Source of the DNA: Diaporthe sp. PMI_573
Lineage: Eukaryota > Ascomycota > Sordariomycetes > Diaporthales > Diaporthaceae
Direction: 5' to 3'
Length of the DNA stretch: 64,000 nt
Assembly (NCBI GenBank): GCA_021399435.1
Contig: JAJTUP010000003.1
Span: forward strand, 2,294,001 to 2,358,000
Positions 12,573 through 25,007 of the stretch are shown here, piece by piece. Positions within the stretch are counted from its first letter, which is position 1. Every line of letters starts with the position of its first letter. A program made the translations under genes and the position numbers. Below the pieces are notes generated by a model, which worked only from the letters and a program-made list of their open reading frames with translations, was not told where the DNA came from and made no database searches.

Positions 12573-13379
12573 CTGACCTCTGATGGCCCCCTGCCTTTGT
12601 CTCCAGCTGTCAACGAGGCCAAGAGTCTCAGTCTCCCCTATCACGGCTCCGGACTTGACAGTCTTCGAGCGTGGCCCTTGTCCGACCTCGACTCGAGCCA
12701 GCCGTGTCCAATCGCCCGCCCCAGATGAAGGTAGACTACATACAATAGTGACAGTCCGGACCAGCCCGTCAGCCTGTATGCTTTGTGTGTGTGCTACAGC
12801 ACATCGAGCTACCGCCCGACCCGAGCCGAGCACGCTTGTCTCTGGATGCAAGCGCGCAACACAAACGCAGCCCACGTCAGTGCATCCGCATTTTTAGACA
12901 CATTCTCGACCACCCACCCACTCTCACAAGGGTACATTCGCCTCTTGAAGATTATTTCCGTAATGAATCCTTGGCAGGCTAGATGGTATGCCTGCCGAAA
13001 GATCTCGATGCGCAGGGCGGCACGCAAGCGCAGCCCCTCTGCCCCTCCGAGGCACGCCTCCGCCCTGGTCATGGACTTTGGGGGGAGGGGAGAAACCTGG
13101 AGCCAGGCTGCATGCGACGCGATGATGACAATGACGATGTCGTCGCAAGCACGGACACTCCGGCGCAGGTGCGAACCTGCCAGTCGAGCGGCAGCCCTCT
13201 CCTGGGCTAGCCTGGAAGCAAATACACCAATCCGGTTGCTCAGAGTGCCTGTTTAGGCATGCGTTCATGAATGAAGGTTTGGCTGGACTGCACGCACAGA
13301 GTCAGTCCCCCAGCCCGAGCAGAAACCCAAATCGAGGGCCGCAAAAAGACCTTGGTCGGATTGGACTTGCGGCAAAGCT

Positions 13380-13401
13380 GCCTCTGCCTCTGCCTCTGCC
13401 A
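13380..13401. repeat. (CTGCCT)n hexamer repeat
   Basis: A short tract of about three and a half copies. A trinucleotide tract (CGC/CAC) follows at about 13461-13482. Confidence 0.6.
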
Positions 13402-15206
13402 GCCCAACTGCTGCTGTGGTAGCCAGAGTGCCGTCATACCCCGGCCGACGTCATATCCTCCCGCCGCCGCCGCCACCACCACCTGCTACACCATGGAACT
13501 TTCCACGATCCCAGGTCAGTCGCATCCTGGACTAGGATCTGCGGGTTCCATCAATGCCGTCCCGTCACCCGGTCGGGGCCGTCACAGCCAGCCCTGGCCT
13601 CGTTATTCCAGCGCACAAGCCTCACGAGCCAGCCTTGGCCTCCCCTATACGCGTATACTCCATGGCGGATCCGTCTCCGGGTGATGCTTGCGGCCTCGCT
13701 CAACGAGACACTGATCGAACCAGCACGATCTTCAGCCCCGTCGGCACTTTGCCGACGATCATGCGCCCTCGGGAGCCCTGGCCGATCCCCCCCCCGGAAG
13801 AGAACTGCCCTACCTAGCAGGCGCGCGATAGAGAATGCACCGGCCGCTCAACAAACGTTACCCGACACAGCGAAGGGACCACCGAGCGTGCCCAATAGCA
13901 GCCGGGACGGTGCAGCCGTCCCGCAGACATGCTCAAGGTATGGAACGGACAGGACGCGCCGTGAACAGGCCTTTCTTTCCCAGGGCCCCAGGTGCTGCGG
14001 GAGGAGCGTTGAGAACCTTGTGTGCGTGAGCCTTGTCGATTCTGTGGCTCGGTTGCCAATGTGACCGAACTGTCACGTCCCGAAGGCCGAGACCACCCAA
14101 CTTCCTCGTTACCCTCTGACTCGTTCTGGGGCATTGTACGCCCGGGGAGACTGGCCGCGATGCAGTGAACACACAGTGCACTCCTCCCCCGAACCTGTGA
14201 GAGGGACAACCTTAGGCCGCTACCAACTACCATGCGTGCCATTTCGTGCGACATTGCCGGCGCTCACTTACACGAACCTGCAGTCTACTCGCCAGATCTC
14301 TCTGCCAAGTGTAATCTGTTCACTGCGCTATAGATACACCGCCGGACACGTAGTGTAATGCTCAGTCCAGAGAAACAGCAGATATTGTGACATTGCATGG
14401 GAACGGAAACATACATGGTACCAGTCTGGTGATGTAGCTTCGCGCCTGAGATAAACCTCCCCCAACCCATAGCGAAATCATGGAAGGAGTCACCAAGACC
14501 CGCCCGTCCTGCAGCCCGGTACCCATCCTGTTGCAACGTTTGATCTGATAAGCGGAATTATTATCTGCCCAACAGACAAGACGACCGTTGTCTCAGAGCC
14601 ACTTATGGACCAGTGCGTCTGAGACTCGCAATCCGAACACCCACCCCCGACGCAAGAGGCAGCATCGATTGCGCAGGGCTTTGGAGAGCTAACCGCCACG
14701 TCGCTCCTGATCATATCTTTCGACAATTACCTTGGCTTCTGTTGGCAGGGACAGCATCGCCTAGTCATGCCCACGCTTGGATTCGTTTCTCTCATTCCAT
14801 CATCCAGCCCATCTCAATAATCCACCAACGACTAGGCATGTACGTTTGTGCGAACAAACAATCCCTTCAGTATAGACATCGGCTCCCCGAAAGCGGCAGG
14901 TTCAAGCGATATTCAACAGGATTGAACAAGGAGACCGCCCCTTTGAAGAAGGGAAAAAGTAGTACGTAAAAGAAAATACGAAAATTAGAGCAAAAATTCA
15001 AAAAAGTAAAAATCGGGAAAAGAGAACTGAACAACGTGCGTTCTGGGGGGAGGGGGGGGAAATGGGATGACCGACGGCAGATGCGAACGGCCGGGATGGT
15101 CACCCGCCCACTCACCCTCACACCTACTCGCTCACCCGCCCATGCGTACACACCTCCTCCATCAGCTTCCCGTCTGTGCAGCAAAGCACCGTGTCGTGCC
15201 CGCCCG

Positions 15207-15274
15207 GGTCAGTCAGTCAGTCAGTCAGTCAGTCAGTCAGTCAGTCAGTCAGTCAGTCAGTCAGTCAGTCAGTC
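15207..15274. repeat. (AGTC)n tetranucleotide repeat
   Basis: About seventeen perfect tandem AGTC units, the longest perfect microsatellite in the window. It lies about 1.1 kb beyond the 3' end of the UBP12 gene. Confidence 0.95.
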
Positions 15275-16340
15275 TGAAAAGCTCGGAAGCTCTCCCTCCC
15301 CACTCCCTCATGCGACGGGAACAGTTCCGATCCACGGCGTCTGGGCATGAGCAGCGAGTGCTTTGGCCGGTCGGTAGGCAGGCTACTGATATATGACCAT
15401 GGCAGTCGGACGGAGCGAGAGTAGATTGGCAAGGGAAGAAGAAAATAGAATCATCGTACTTTTGCTTTTTTTTCAGGGTCCTGGTCCCGGGGCCACCGTT
15501 GTCCATCTTTCGTCCGGCCAGAATCGCAATGAGGCCAGCAGGGGCTGGATGGATGGAGTGGTCGCCGCGGAGAAGGACCATTGCAAGAGGGACATGTAAG
15601 TGATATGGGATGTGGTCTGGACTCCGCACGGAGGCTGTCTGTCGCCTCTGGATTGCACAGACGTGCCTCCGTGCGGAGCCTCGCCTCAACAACCGAACGA
15701 GGCAGCGCGCCGGGGACGACCAGGCTGGCGAGTAAGAGGATATGAGGAGCAGAAGCATATTTCCGACCCAGTATCGGCCCGTGAGATTGGTCGCCGCGAG
15801 GATTGGGGGTTGGAAGCCAAGGGAACGCCTTCAATGTGCGCCATGGCAGAAGTATCGTGATTGATGCGCTCTAGTAGGTGGATTTTTTGTATACCAGCCT
15901 CGCATGCATATGCGAACAAGAAGCCCTTGGACGATCCGTCCAAAGGGTATTTGTACAGTAAATCTTATGCTCTATGGAATGCTAATTCCTCTAGTCTACC
16001 GATGTCCACATGCTCCGCTTCATCTAGGGAGTAACGATCTCTCGGCCTGCGTATGATGCGATGGGCCTCATTCCTGTGCCCGCAATATGCTAGTGCAGAC
16101 CGGGAACACTTTTGTTCGATAAATGGCTTTTCATAGTACCTTGTTGGGGTCATTCGGTCTCCGCCGGAGAGACAGACATACTCGCGGCCGCGGTCTCAAG
16201 ACCATGGCGCGCAGGAATTAACTCCTGCACAGCTGCACAGGGTGGTCTAGCCGATGGCCAAGGGCCCGGAGCCAGGAAACAAGTCTCTCAGATTCTTTGA
16301 TAAGTCTTGCTGCCAAGCTGTGATACTGGGTCCTGGGGGA

Positions 16341-19300
16341 CTAGCGGGACTCTGAGCCCTGGCTGTTAACCGCAGCATCGTCGTCGTCCTCTTCATCGGG
16401 GGTGCCGAAACGGCCCAAGATATCGTCGAACTTGGGGCCGCCAAGCGCGTGATTGCTGCGTCGGCGATAGAACAGCAGATATGCGTGGGATGTGATCATG
16501 GCCTCAGGGTTCTTGACAGGCGTCGCAAACGAGTCTGATAGATTCACGTTAGTATTGCCACAGATTATTGCTATGGGGAACGCCAACGTACCGTCAAATT
16601 TGTACCACTGCTGGTTCACGAAGTTCTTGGCGAAGGCTGTGTAGTGGCCACCGCCCAGGCCGCCCATATGGTCATCAATGGCGATGAGATCATATATCTC
16701 CTGCTTGCCGTCTTCCCTCTCCAGCACTCGCTCGGTGATATCAAGGCCTTCAATCGGGAAGTCGACCACGACATCAATCTTATCGCGACGGGTCCCGCTG
16801 CTGCTGAACCGTTTGAGGTGGACTATGAGGATGTCCGGCGTCTTCCAAAGATCAAACTTCTTTGCCGCGCGTCGATGCTCTTTGCATCTTGGACAATACC
16901 ATTTGTCATCCTCTGATAGGATCTCATCCTTCTCGAACTCCTTAAGGCAGTCGTCCAAGCTGATGCCCCTGTTCGCACGGGTCTTCCGGGCTTGACTCTT
17001 GGCCTCGAGTTGCGGGTCCCTGAGGATTTCCAGATTAAAAAACGTGGGTCTGCCTGCAGCCGTCGACCTAGTATCGCCGCTCGCCTCTTGGCCGCCAAAG
17101 ACGACGTCCCATGCGGCAGGGTCCCAGTCAACCAATATGCCCTCGCCGAGACGGACCAAGGGACCACCATCCACTTTCGAGCCCCACTCTGGATCCTCAT
17201 CCAGGTAGCTGTTGCGCTTGTGAGCCTGACGGGCAGCCTGCTGTTGCTGTTGCTGCTGCTTCCATCGCTTCGTGCCTTTTTTGGAGTAAGTCTTGTGGCC
17301 TTTGACTTTCTTCTTGGACCCGGACTTCCCTCCTTTCAGTTTTGATTCCTGTGGTCTGAGAGGCAGATTGGGGGTCTTGTTGATGTCCTGCACGTCATTA
17401 GGCACTGTTCCAGCGGACGGGAAAGTCCAGGTCGGTTTATAACATGCCTGAAGATCCGGAAGGCTGGCATCGCTTTCCTCCTCGCTTGGTTCGTCGGCCA
17501 TCCGGGTCTGTGCTCCGGTCTCAGGGACATCGCCGCTCTCCTCAGTACCGCTTTCCTCGGATGCAGTCCCGGATCCGGAAGGACTAGGCATATCCTCGTC
17601 GCTTTGCGAGGGCGAGCTAGGCCGGGGCTTCCTGGCATCAAGCCTTGGAAATAATCGCTCTGAACTCGATCCAACAGCATTCCATCCGGTGGGAACCAGT
17701 GTATCCTCCGAGAAGTAACTCATGTCGAACAGATTCTGGAGCTGTCCATCCAGATACACGTCAGGCTTGATCCAGTCTGGGCGCGGGGAGTTGAATTTCC
17801 TGAGGATTCCATGTGATCTGTGTCCTGGTTAGCGCCTGAGTGCTGGGGTGTGATTGCGATAAAACGGCATACCTCTCGGCCTCTTGACGAGATACAGCGT
17901 CACCTTCAATGGTGTCTTGCATAGAGACGTCCACCAAGTCGTCCTCACCCTCAACAGACTGTGCAGTGACTGCAGCATCGCCCGATGAGTCTACGTCTGA
18001 GGTAGTGACCAGCATTTGATCCGAGTCGGTGTGTTCTGTCGCATCCTGTTGATGTTGTCCAGACAGCGCAGGCCACGTTGAAAACGTGGCAACCTTCTCG
18101 AGAATTTTACGGCGGATGATGTCTTCATCTTGAGCCTGTCTGAAAATCAGTCTTCAACTCAAACGAAATACAACAAATGCAATGACTACGTTACCTCTTC
18201 TGGGTTCAGCATGATGAAGTGTGGGGGTGAGATGTTCTCTGAGCTCTTCGCGGCTTGAATTCTTGACTCCTTGTTGGATCGAGGGTTGAGCCTGTGCAGA
18301 ACCGGAACCACTATTCTCGCAGCCATTGGATCGTCCCAGTGGGGGATCTCCTCTTTGTCGTAGGACGAGTAAAAACTCTTCGCCTTTTTCTTTGTCTTGG
18401 GTTTGGTGTTGGTAGGCTGACTCTCCAGCTCGAAGAAAGCCGGAATATCATCTCTGGTGATCTCCTGCGATGCTTGCTGGTCGTCTTCGTATACCTTGAA
18501 AAACTTGTCTCGGTACTCTTCTGCCCCGATCATGCGCTCAGACGGAACTCCAACACGAACCGCAATGAAATCCTTCAATGCCTTGATGCTAGCTGTCTTG
18601 TCGATTTCAACGTTGAGGAAGACAGGTAGATCATTCAGAGGAAAGAATTTCACTTTCCGGCTCCAGACGTTTTGTATGGGCAGAGGCAGCGTCAGATTGG
18701 TGAAGGGGTCAAACGTGATGCTGACCTTGGCGCACTCGGGACACACAAGAGTCGACTTGTACAGGCCTGTGAAAAGGTCGCTGATAATGGAGTCATCCCT
18801 TTGCTTGTGGATATCCCAGACCTGGGCGGCGAGTCCACGGATCGCTTCTTGGTCGTTGACCATTTCGTCCGTGGAGTCTGGTTTTGGGATGTACGGCTTC
18901 TTCTTGATCCGGTTGAGGTCCTCCTGGAGCCCATCCAGCAGAAATCCAAGGAACTCTTGGGTATCTTGTTGTCCCCAACCAGAGAACTGAGGCGCACAGC
19001 GGCCAACAACCTCCTTGAACGACCTTGGCGCGACAGTTGAAGGTGGAGGAACCTTGTAGATCTGCTTCAGGAGGAACCCATAGGCGCGAGCAATGGCGCC
19101 GTTGTGGCCCAACGGATTGTCGTAATTCATCTCCTCGTCGTGCTCGCCCGCTAAGAAGTACTTGGTAAGTTCTTCAACGCTTCGGATACACTGGAGCGCA
19201 GAATTCATGTAGCAGGTGTTCCCCAGGTTGTTGAGCCCAGTTTGCCCCATCACACGGTCTGATTGGCCTTGTCGGCCCCGGGTCCCCAGGCTCAGGGGGG

Positions 19301-19991
19301 CAGGGCTGTTGCGGCCGCTACGGTTCCCCTTGGGTTTCTTATTGATAGCAGATTCCAGGGATGCATCTGCGGGGGAGGCTAAGACGCTGGGTCAGCAAGT
19401 GGAATTGGACATGAAAGGGTTGGGCTTAGACCAACGAGACTGATTGAAAGGTTCAAGAGAAGCGCTGGTTGCAACAGTGTCCACAGTCTTTGCGTCAGAG
19501 TCAGCAGTATCTTCAGAGTTGGAGCTGAATGCCTTCTGGCCCTGCACTTTGCGGTCGGCAGAGGCGTTCCCATTCTCTCCCCCGGGCTCTTGGTCTCGGT
19601 CTTGGCCTTGCGCGTCGTCCACGAGAGGGGCGCCGGTGGCATGAACGTCCTCCTCGTGCTCAGACCCAGGTTGCGTCTCCTCAACGCTTGCACGATCCGC
19701 CTCCAGACCACTCGAGCGCCCGGGGATGTCCAGGGCACTCTCCTCGAGCCCGAGCGAGTCTTGCGCCCCGGCCTTGGGCTCGTCAGGGTGCCCCTCTTGT
19801 GCGCCGTGGTCTGTGGCGCTGACAGTTTCGCCGTCGGCCATGGACACATCGTCGCTGGTGGCGGGAACGGGTATCATGTCAACATCTTCGGTTGCGTCTG
19901 GGTTCGGAGTAGGGTTGTCGTCGGGGGGCAGGCTGGGGGCTCTGCGCTTCAGGGGGGATGCCGATCGGGGTAGATCCTCTGGACGGGACAT
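16341..19991 (-). CDS. UBP12: Ubiquitin carboxyl-terminal hydrolase, Ubp12/USP15 family
   Basis: Exons on the minus strand are 19991-19436, 19366-18195, 18135-17873, 17817-16592 and 16534-16341, giving 1136 residues. The product is a family C19 cysteine protease that removes ubiquitin from proteins. The Cys box GLNNLGNTCYMNS holds C237, and the His box MGGLGGGHYTAF holds H1055, followed by the catalytic-site Asp in KFDD. Two CxxC pairs (CPEC and CPRC) fit the structural zinc ribbon of USP domains. A long acidic, basic and Gln-rich insert divides the catalytic domain, as is usual in this family. Residues 1-185 are acidic, disordered sequence starting with a SPLKRRAPS-like motif. The first intron (69 nt, donor GTTGGT, branch CTGAC) is inferred: it removes an in-frame TGA at about 19391. 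No DUSP domain is visible before the Cys box, which is unusual. Confidence 0.88.
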
Positions 19992-21636
19992 CTTCCGTTT
20001 CTTGACGGTGGAAGACGTTGTGAAAGGGAGCTGCCTGTGCAGCTCCAGGGCGAAGGATTATGGAGGGCCGTGGGGGATGAGGGTGTCGCTTGGTGGGCAG
20101 GCAAGTCTGTGGTCCACGTTCCCTTGATGGAGAGGGTGCTAGGCGGCAGAATCTTTGGATAACAAAGATAGTCTCTTGTCGGGCCTGGTGGAGCGCTTAG
20201 TAAAACACCAAAATTCAACAGGGCAAAGTACAGCAAGTAAAAAGTAAGGGTGGCCAAGGGACAGGTCGAGGTCTTCTGCTGCTGCTGCTGCTGCTGCTGC
20301 TACAGCTACCAAGTGAAGTGCTTGGCTGCAGAGAGGCGAAATGTTGAAATAGGCATGTGGTCATAAAGGGAAAAGAAGTTGTCTCGGAGGGGCACGACAG
20401 TGCGGGCGTAGGTGTTACAGTGAAGGCTGACAGGAGGTGACGAGGGCGGAATGTTGGCGAGCAGGCGCAGACTCCCTTGGAAGTTGCCTGTGGGGTTTGG
20501 CTCGTCACTGCACTGCATTGCATTGCACAGCGTCCTGCCTACACTGCCTGCACTGCCTGCACTGCATGTACCGCACCGTTCGAGGGCTGGACTGGACTGG
20601 GTGGGAGAAAGGCTCTGCTTACCTCCGCTTGGTCTCTGTCTCTGCCGGTTCAGATCAGAGAGTCAGGGCGAATACTCCTTGGCCCCCTGGCGGGTGGGTT
20701 TGGCAGTGTAAATGGGTTTGGGTTCCAGGGCGGTGATAAAATCGTAGGTATTTGTTACCGCTACTGTTCACTGTCTGATGTTCCTGCCGCTCTGGAAAAT
20801 CATGAAGGATGAGGTCAGAAGTCCAAAGGCGGTCAACCCTTCCAATGCTGGTTGAGAGGAGGAAGGGCCCTGGGCCAGGCGCAGTCGCAGTCGCACCGGG
20901 TAAGTGGCAGGTGCTGCCGGGTACCTGGCTCTGGGGGCCAAATTCCTGTGGCACTCGTACAGTAGGATTCATTCCCTGGACTGGCGCGTGGACCCTGGGA
21001 CAAAATCTGAACCTCAGCGGGGGAGAACAGTTCAGGGGCCGCCCTCCGTCTGCTTCCTTTGTCAGGCCGGCAACCGCTAACACAGGCCGGCGTCCGGCCA
21101 TCTTGTTCTATTTGTAGCGGCTGCCTCCAAATGCCTGCCTGATTACCCTGGCAGAAGTACACTGACGAGGCACAGACTTATACTTGTAATTTATTGCGCC
21201 GTCGCTGCTCCAAGACAGCGTCCTCGGCCTGCTCGCTCAAGAATTCGGATGGCGGCCGGCTGCTTGGGTTAGCTACAGACACAGGCCACCCAACGCGACC
21301 GCCCACAGCCTAGAAGCAGTATCGAAAGTGACATTTTTACCTGCTGACAAGTGCAGCATTGAATTTATCGATTGGCTCTCCGGGTCTAGGGAGAATAGTC
21401 ATCTGTATCTGAATGCATTCCCTTCCAATCATGCAGTATGCATCTATCCGATCTGCCCCGCGCCCACAATGCTCATACATCAAGTTTATCATGAATGCCC
21501 GTATATATCCTCTAGTAAAGACAACCCTTGGACCCGCCACCCCGGCTCCCCTCCTGTTTCCTTGCTTTTCCCAGCCTGCCCTTCCCTGCCCAGCCCAGCC
21601 CTGCCCGGTCCTGCCCGGCCCTGCCCAGCTGCCCAC
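19992..21636. other. Intergenic region upstream of UBP12 and downstream of STE23
   Basis: Both neighbours are on the minus strand, so this holds the UBP12 promoter and leader and the STE23 3' untranslated region. It contains a (CTG)n tract near 20274-20302 and a CCTGCCCGG-rich tract near 21575-21630. No gene was recognised. Confidence 0.55.
20274..20302. repeat. (CTG)n trinucleotide repeat
   Basis: Nine to ten CTG/GCT units about 0.3 kb upstream of the UBP12 start codon, probably in its leader or promoter. Confidence 0.85.
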
Positions 21637-24600
21637 TCACAGCTTCGGGTCAAGCTCTTCGTACTCGGTGAGGTCCTTGACAGAGCGCGCCCCTGCGCTC
21701 ACGTGCAGTCGGGCCTTGAAGTCTCTCGGGTCATCGATGAAACAGATCTTGGTTCCGTTCAGCGAAGGCGGGTCTTCATCCTGGTGTCCCACCATCCCGT
21801 TCGCCTTGGAGTGGAGCTTCTTCCACGCCTCGGCCGCCGCGTCCACCTTGTCCTCGGCCACCTTCAGGTCGTGCAGCAGGTACTCCTTGAGGCCCTCTAT
21901 CTCCTTGGCCTCGTCGTGCTGTGCCGCGCTCAGCCTGGCCTGGAGGTCAGTCGCCGCCTCGGCCTCCCTCTCTGGGGAGTCGAGCTCTAGCGCCTTGACC
22001 AGTTCCGAGATCTGCTTGGTGGAAACGTCGCTGGTTGCCTGCGCGATCATCCACACCGATATCTTGGCCCTCTCGGCCGACGCCGGGTTGATGTGCTTCT
22101 TGAAGAAGTCAACCATGTCCTGCTTGGTCAGCTCTTTGACGCGCTCTGCTGTCTTGCTTGCTGTTATGACCGTCAGCTACCATGCGGTGCCGCTCTGCGC
22201 GCCCAAGGGCAAACTTACATAGCTCAAAGTCGTAGTACTCGGTGGAGATTTGGCCCCAGATCCGGTTGGTCTCCTGGTCGAGGTTCTTGAGCTTCTCGAG
22301 CAGCTTGATGCTCAGGCTGCGCTTGTGTCCCTCCAGGTCCGCATCACTCATCTTCTCCAGGGTCTGGGCGTAGTTGCTCAAGAAGTTCTCGATTCTGGTC
22401 TCCAGGTATTGCGCCGTCTTCTCGCTCTGGATGAGGAACCGGAAGCCTAGTGTTGTTGCACTGGTCTTGATGCCGCTGAACACCACGTAGCCCAACTGCT
22501 CCTTAGTCCGAAGCTGGTCAAAGGCTGGTTCGTGAAGGATCTGGTCCAGCAGCAGAACCTTGGCCCGGGCCAGGCGCTCGTCCTTCTGCCCGATGTACAG
22601 CCAGTACTCGATGCAGTGGTTCACATTGGCAGGATCTCCCAGGGTCTTCTTGTAGACATAGTTCGAGCCGGGCGGGAACAGGAAGGACCGCCAGATGGGC
22701 CACTGCGAGCTTGGCAGCGCACGGGTCTTGAGCGTCTTCTCCAGCATATCCGTGAGCCTGAGCGCGTCCTCCTTGTACAGGTTTCCATGCACAACAACTT
22801 CCATGTGCATCTGCGAAAGCAGTTCTTTCTGGAAAGCCCTTGTCGCCTCGCAGGTGATCGTGTCCAGCTCAGCATTGTAGTGCTCGACCAGGAAGTCGTG
22901 CTCGGTGTTCAGCCACGTGGTGTACTCCCCGACCTGGTGGAATGGCTGCTGGAAAGCCCAATTCCGATACGCTCTGCTCAGACGCTCCTTGATGATGGCG
23001 AACCGATCTTCCTTGATATCCAAATCGCGCATGGTCTTGAGCACCTGCTCCAGCAGAACAGAAAGCTTGTCGTTATAGCCGCTGACCTCAATGACAAGCC
23101 CTCGGGCATCCAGAGACACGGAATATTGCAGGCCCGCCAGATCAGCATCGTAAGAATACTCCTCAAGGGCGTCTCTAACGAGGTCCGTGAAGAACCGAGC
23201 CTTGACAGAGTTCTCCGCCGATGCAAAGATGATGGGGCTTCTACAGCTGACGAGAAGGTTCGCCTTGGGCACCCAGAAGCTGTCGTCCTTCTTGTACCAT
23301 GTACGTGCGAGACCGTCGTTCCTGATCATGGTGGGTGCCACAGCGGGCTCTTTGACCTCCTTCTTTTCGACTTCGAGCTTGGTCGGTATGAACTGATTCT
23401 TGTGTGGCAAATGCAGCGCCGAGACGCGATCCGCGGGGCTGCTCGACGCAGCCTGCTTGATTTCCTCCATGAAGTCACTGGAAATTTTCTCGCACGTGTA
23501 CTCGGTCCCATACCATTTCTCCTTCTTCTCCCACTTTCCAGGAACATCACGAGAAATGATTGACATTCTCAGGTTTTCGGGTCGTAGGCAGTCCATCCCT
23601 TGCCGGATCAGCTCTGGCTCGAACTTTCTCAGCCGACTCGAACCGCTCAGGAGCCATTCTCGGGGCAGAGGACGTTGCATAACGGAGCTGATCTTGCTCG
23701 TAAAACGACTTGCGGGTGTCTTTTGCTTGAACTTGAAGTCCACGTCGGCCATGCCTCTCTGCTCCTCGAATATCCATCCCTGCGGCGGCGTCTCCCGCAG
23801 AAGGGCAACGTATTGGAAAAAGACCTTGATGATCTCCTTGTAATTTTTCAGACCCTCTTCTGTGAGCCGCACCTGGCAGTCGAAAATCCCGGGCGAGCCA
23901 GGACACACCGGGTAGGCGCCAGCGCTGAGCCCATTCGCCCAACCTTTGGATTTGATGTACGACATGATACTTCCGGGGCCCTCATGCCCTATGAGATGGC
24001 TTATGTACCTGCTTGGAAGGGACTCGAAGAGCTCATCTTCGTCGAGGAATGGGAAAGAAAGGCCGAGCTCCCTCGAATCCATAACCGGCTTTGCAAAGAC
24101 CTGCAATCCCAGCTGCTCGGGGCCCAGAGGTGCAGCGTCGGGCCAACGGTTTGGCTTGAGGTTCTTGTCCTGGATGGGCGAAAAGTACTCCACGACCCAC
24201 GACTCGAGGACATCCAGCGGCTCCCGGCCCAAAACAACGAGTTTCATACGATTGGCAGAATAATGACTCTCGTAAAAGTCAATGAACTTCTGCCTGACGT
24301 TGACACCTCGTGCCTCCGGCTCGAGCTTGAGAACCTCGAGGTTGCCCGTAGAAAAGTGACAGTAGGGATGCGATGGGTTCGACAAGGACTTCTCGAGCTG
24401 GTGGAGTCGCCATGTGTCGCTCTGCAGGTTCTTCTTGTTCTCGGAGTCCACGGCCCTGAGTTCGCGGTCCAGGGTTGATTCGAGGAACAAGGGCTCGACG
24501 AAGAACTGAGCGAAGCGATCAAGAGCGCCCTTCAACGGTGACGGGTTGCTCGCCGAAGGCTCGCTATCGTCACTTGGCCGACCAGCTATCTCAAAGTAGT

Positions 24601-25007
24601 AGTTGGTAGACGTTGAGGCAGTGTACGCATTTGAAGTGCCAGAGTGCGCCGACAAGTACTGATTGTAGGCATTTTCCTCAGGATACTTCTTGGTGCCCAT
24701 GAACAGGAGCTTTGCGATCAGGCGTCAGCATGGTGTTCGCCAGCTCGGTTTGGGGGCTGGGGATTGCAGCGCAACTCACATGCTCAACAGCGTGTGCCAT
24801 TCCCGGCATGTCAACCTCGTCACTGAAGTTTCCAACGTTGACGTCCATGGCAGCACTGGCCTTATCGGCCTCGGCATCGTGAACCAAGAGGGCCTCGAGC
24901 TGGTTGGGGAGGCGGATCACGCGATAGGTCCGGTCATCCAGGGAAGGGGTCTCGAGGTGATCCGTCACTAGCTCCGCAGGGCGAAGCTCATGTTCTGGGA
25001 ACGCCAT
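21637..25007 (-). CDS. STE23: Ste23/insulin-degrading-enzyme-like zinc metallopeptidase (M16)
   Basis: Exons on the minus strand are 25007-24780, 24709-22219 and 22160-21637, giving 1080 residues. M16 insulinases form a closed chamber that degrades short peptides; yeast Ste23 also trims the a-factor precursor. The inverted zinc motif HAVEH (H72, E75, H76) ends exactly at the first intron, and the third zinc ligand is the Glu in AVDSEN (E166). The typical LLFMGTKKYPEEN follows the HxxEH. A roughly 13-residue Ser/Pro/Asp-rich insert lengthens the distance to the third ligand compared with human IDE. The later M16 and middle domains are intact. I chose the ATG before AFPEHELRP because homologues begin near this point, but the same frame stays open for about 244 codons upstream (see findings). 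Confidence 0.94.

Larger units (their letters stand above)
6964..16340. other. Gene-poor 9.4 kb region dense in simple repeats
   Basis: This lies between the 5' end of the phosphodiesterase gene and the 3' end of the UBP12 gene. Many reading frames occur, but those examined were either made by short tandem repeats (for example frames coding QSQSQS or FDGFDG) or had no recognisable domain. The part next to 6964, up to about 7.5 kb, must hold the phosphodiesterase promoter and leader. The rest holds at least eight unrelated microsatellites or minisatellites, poly-T and poly-A tracts, and no tRNA or transposase that I can support. Confidence 0.55.

Noticed and set aside
12303..15274. Regular repeats that could suggest a CRISPR-like array
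   Set aside because: These are direct tandem repeats without spacers in a eukaryotic genome, so they are microsatellites and minisatellites.
22532..23563. Plus-strand frame of 343 codons
   Set aside because: Antisense to the STE23 coding exon; composition mirrors the true gene.
23600..24478. Plus-strand frame of 292 codons
   Set aside because: Also antisense to STE23, with no domain.
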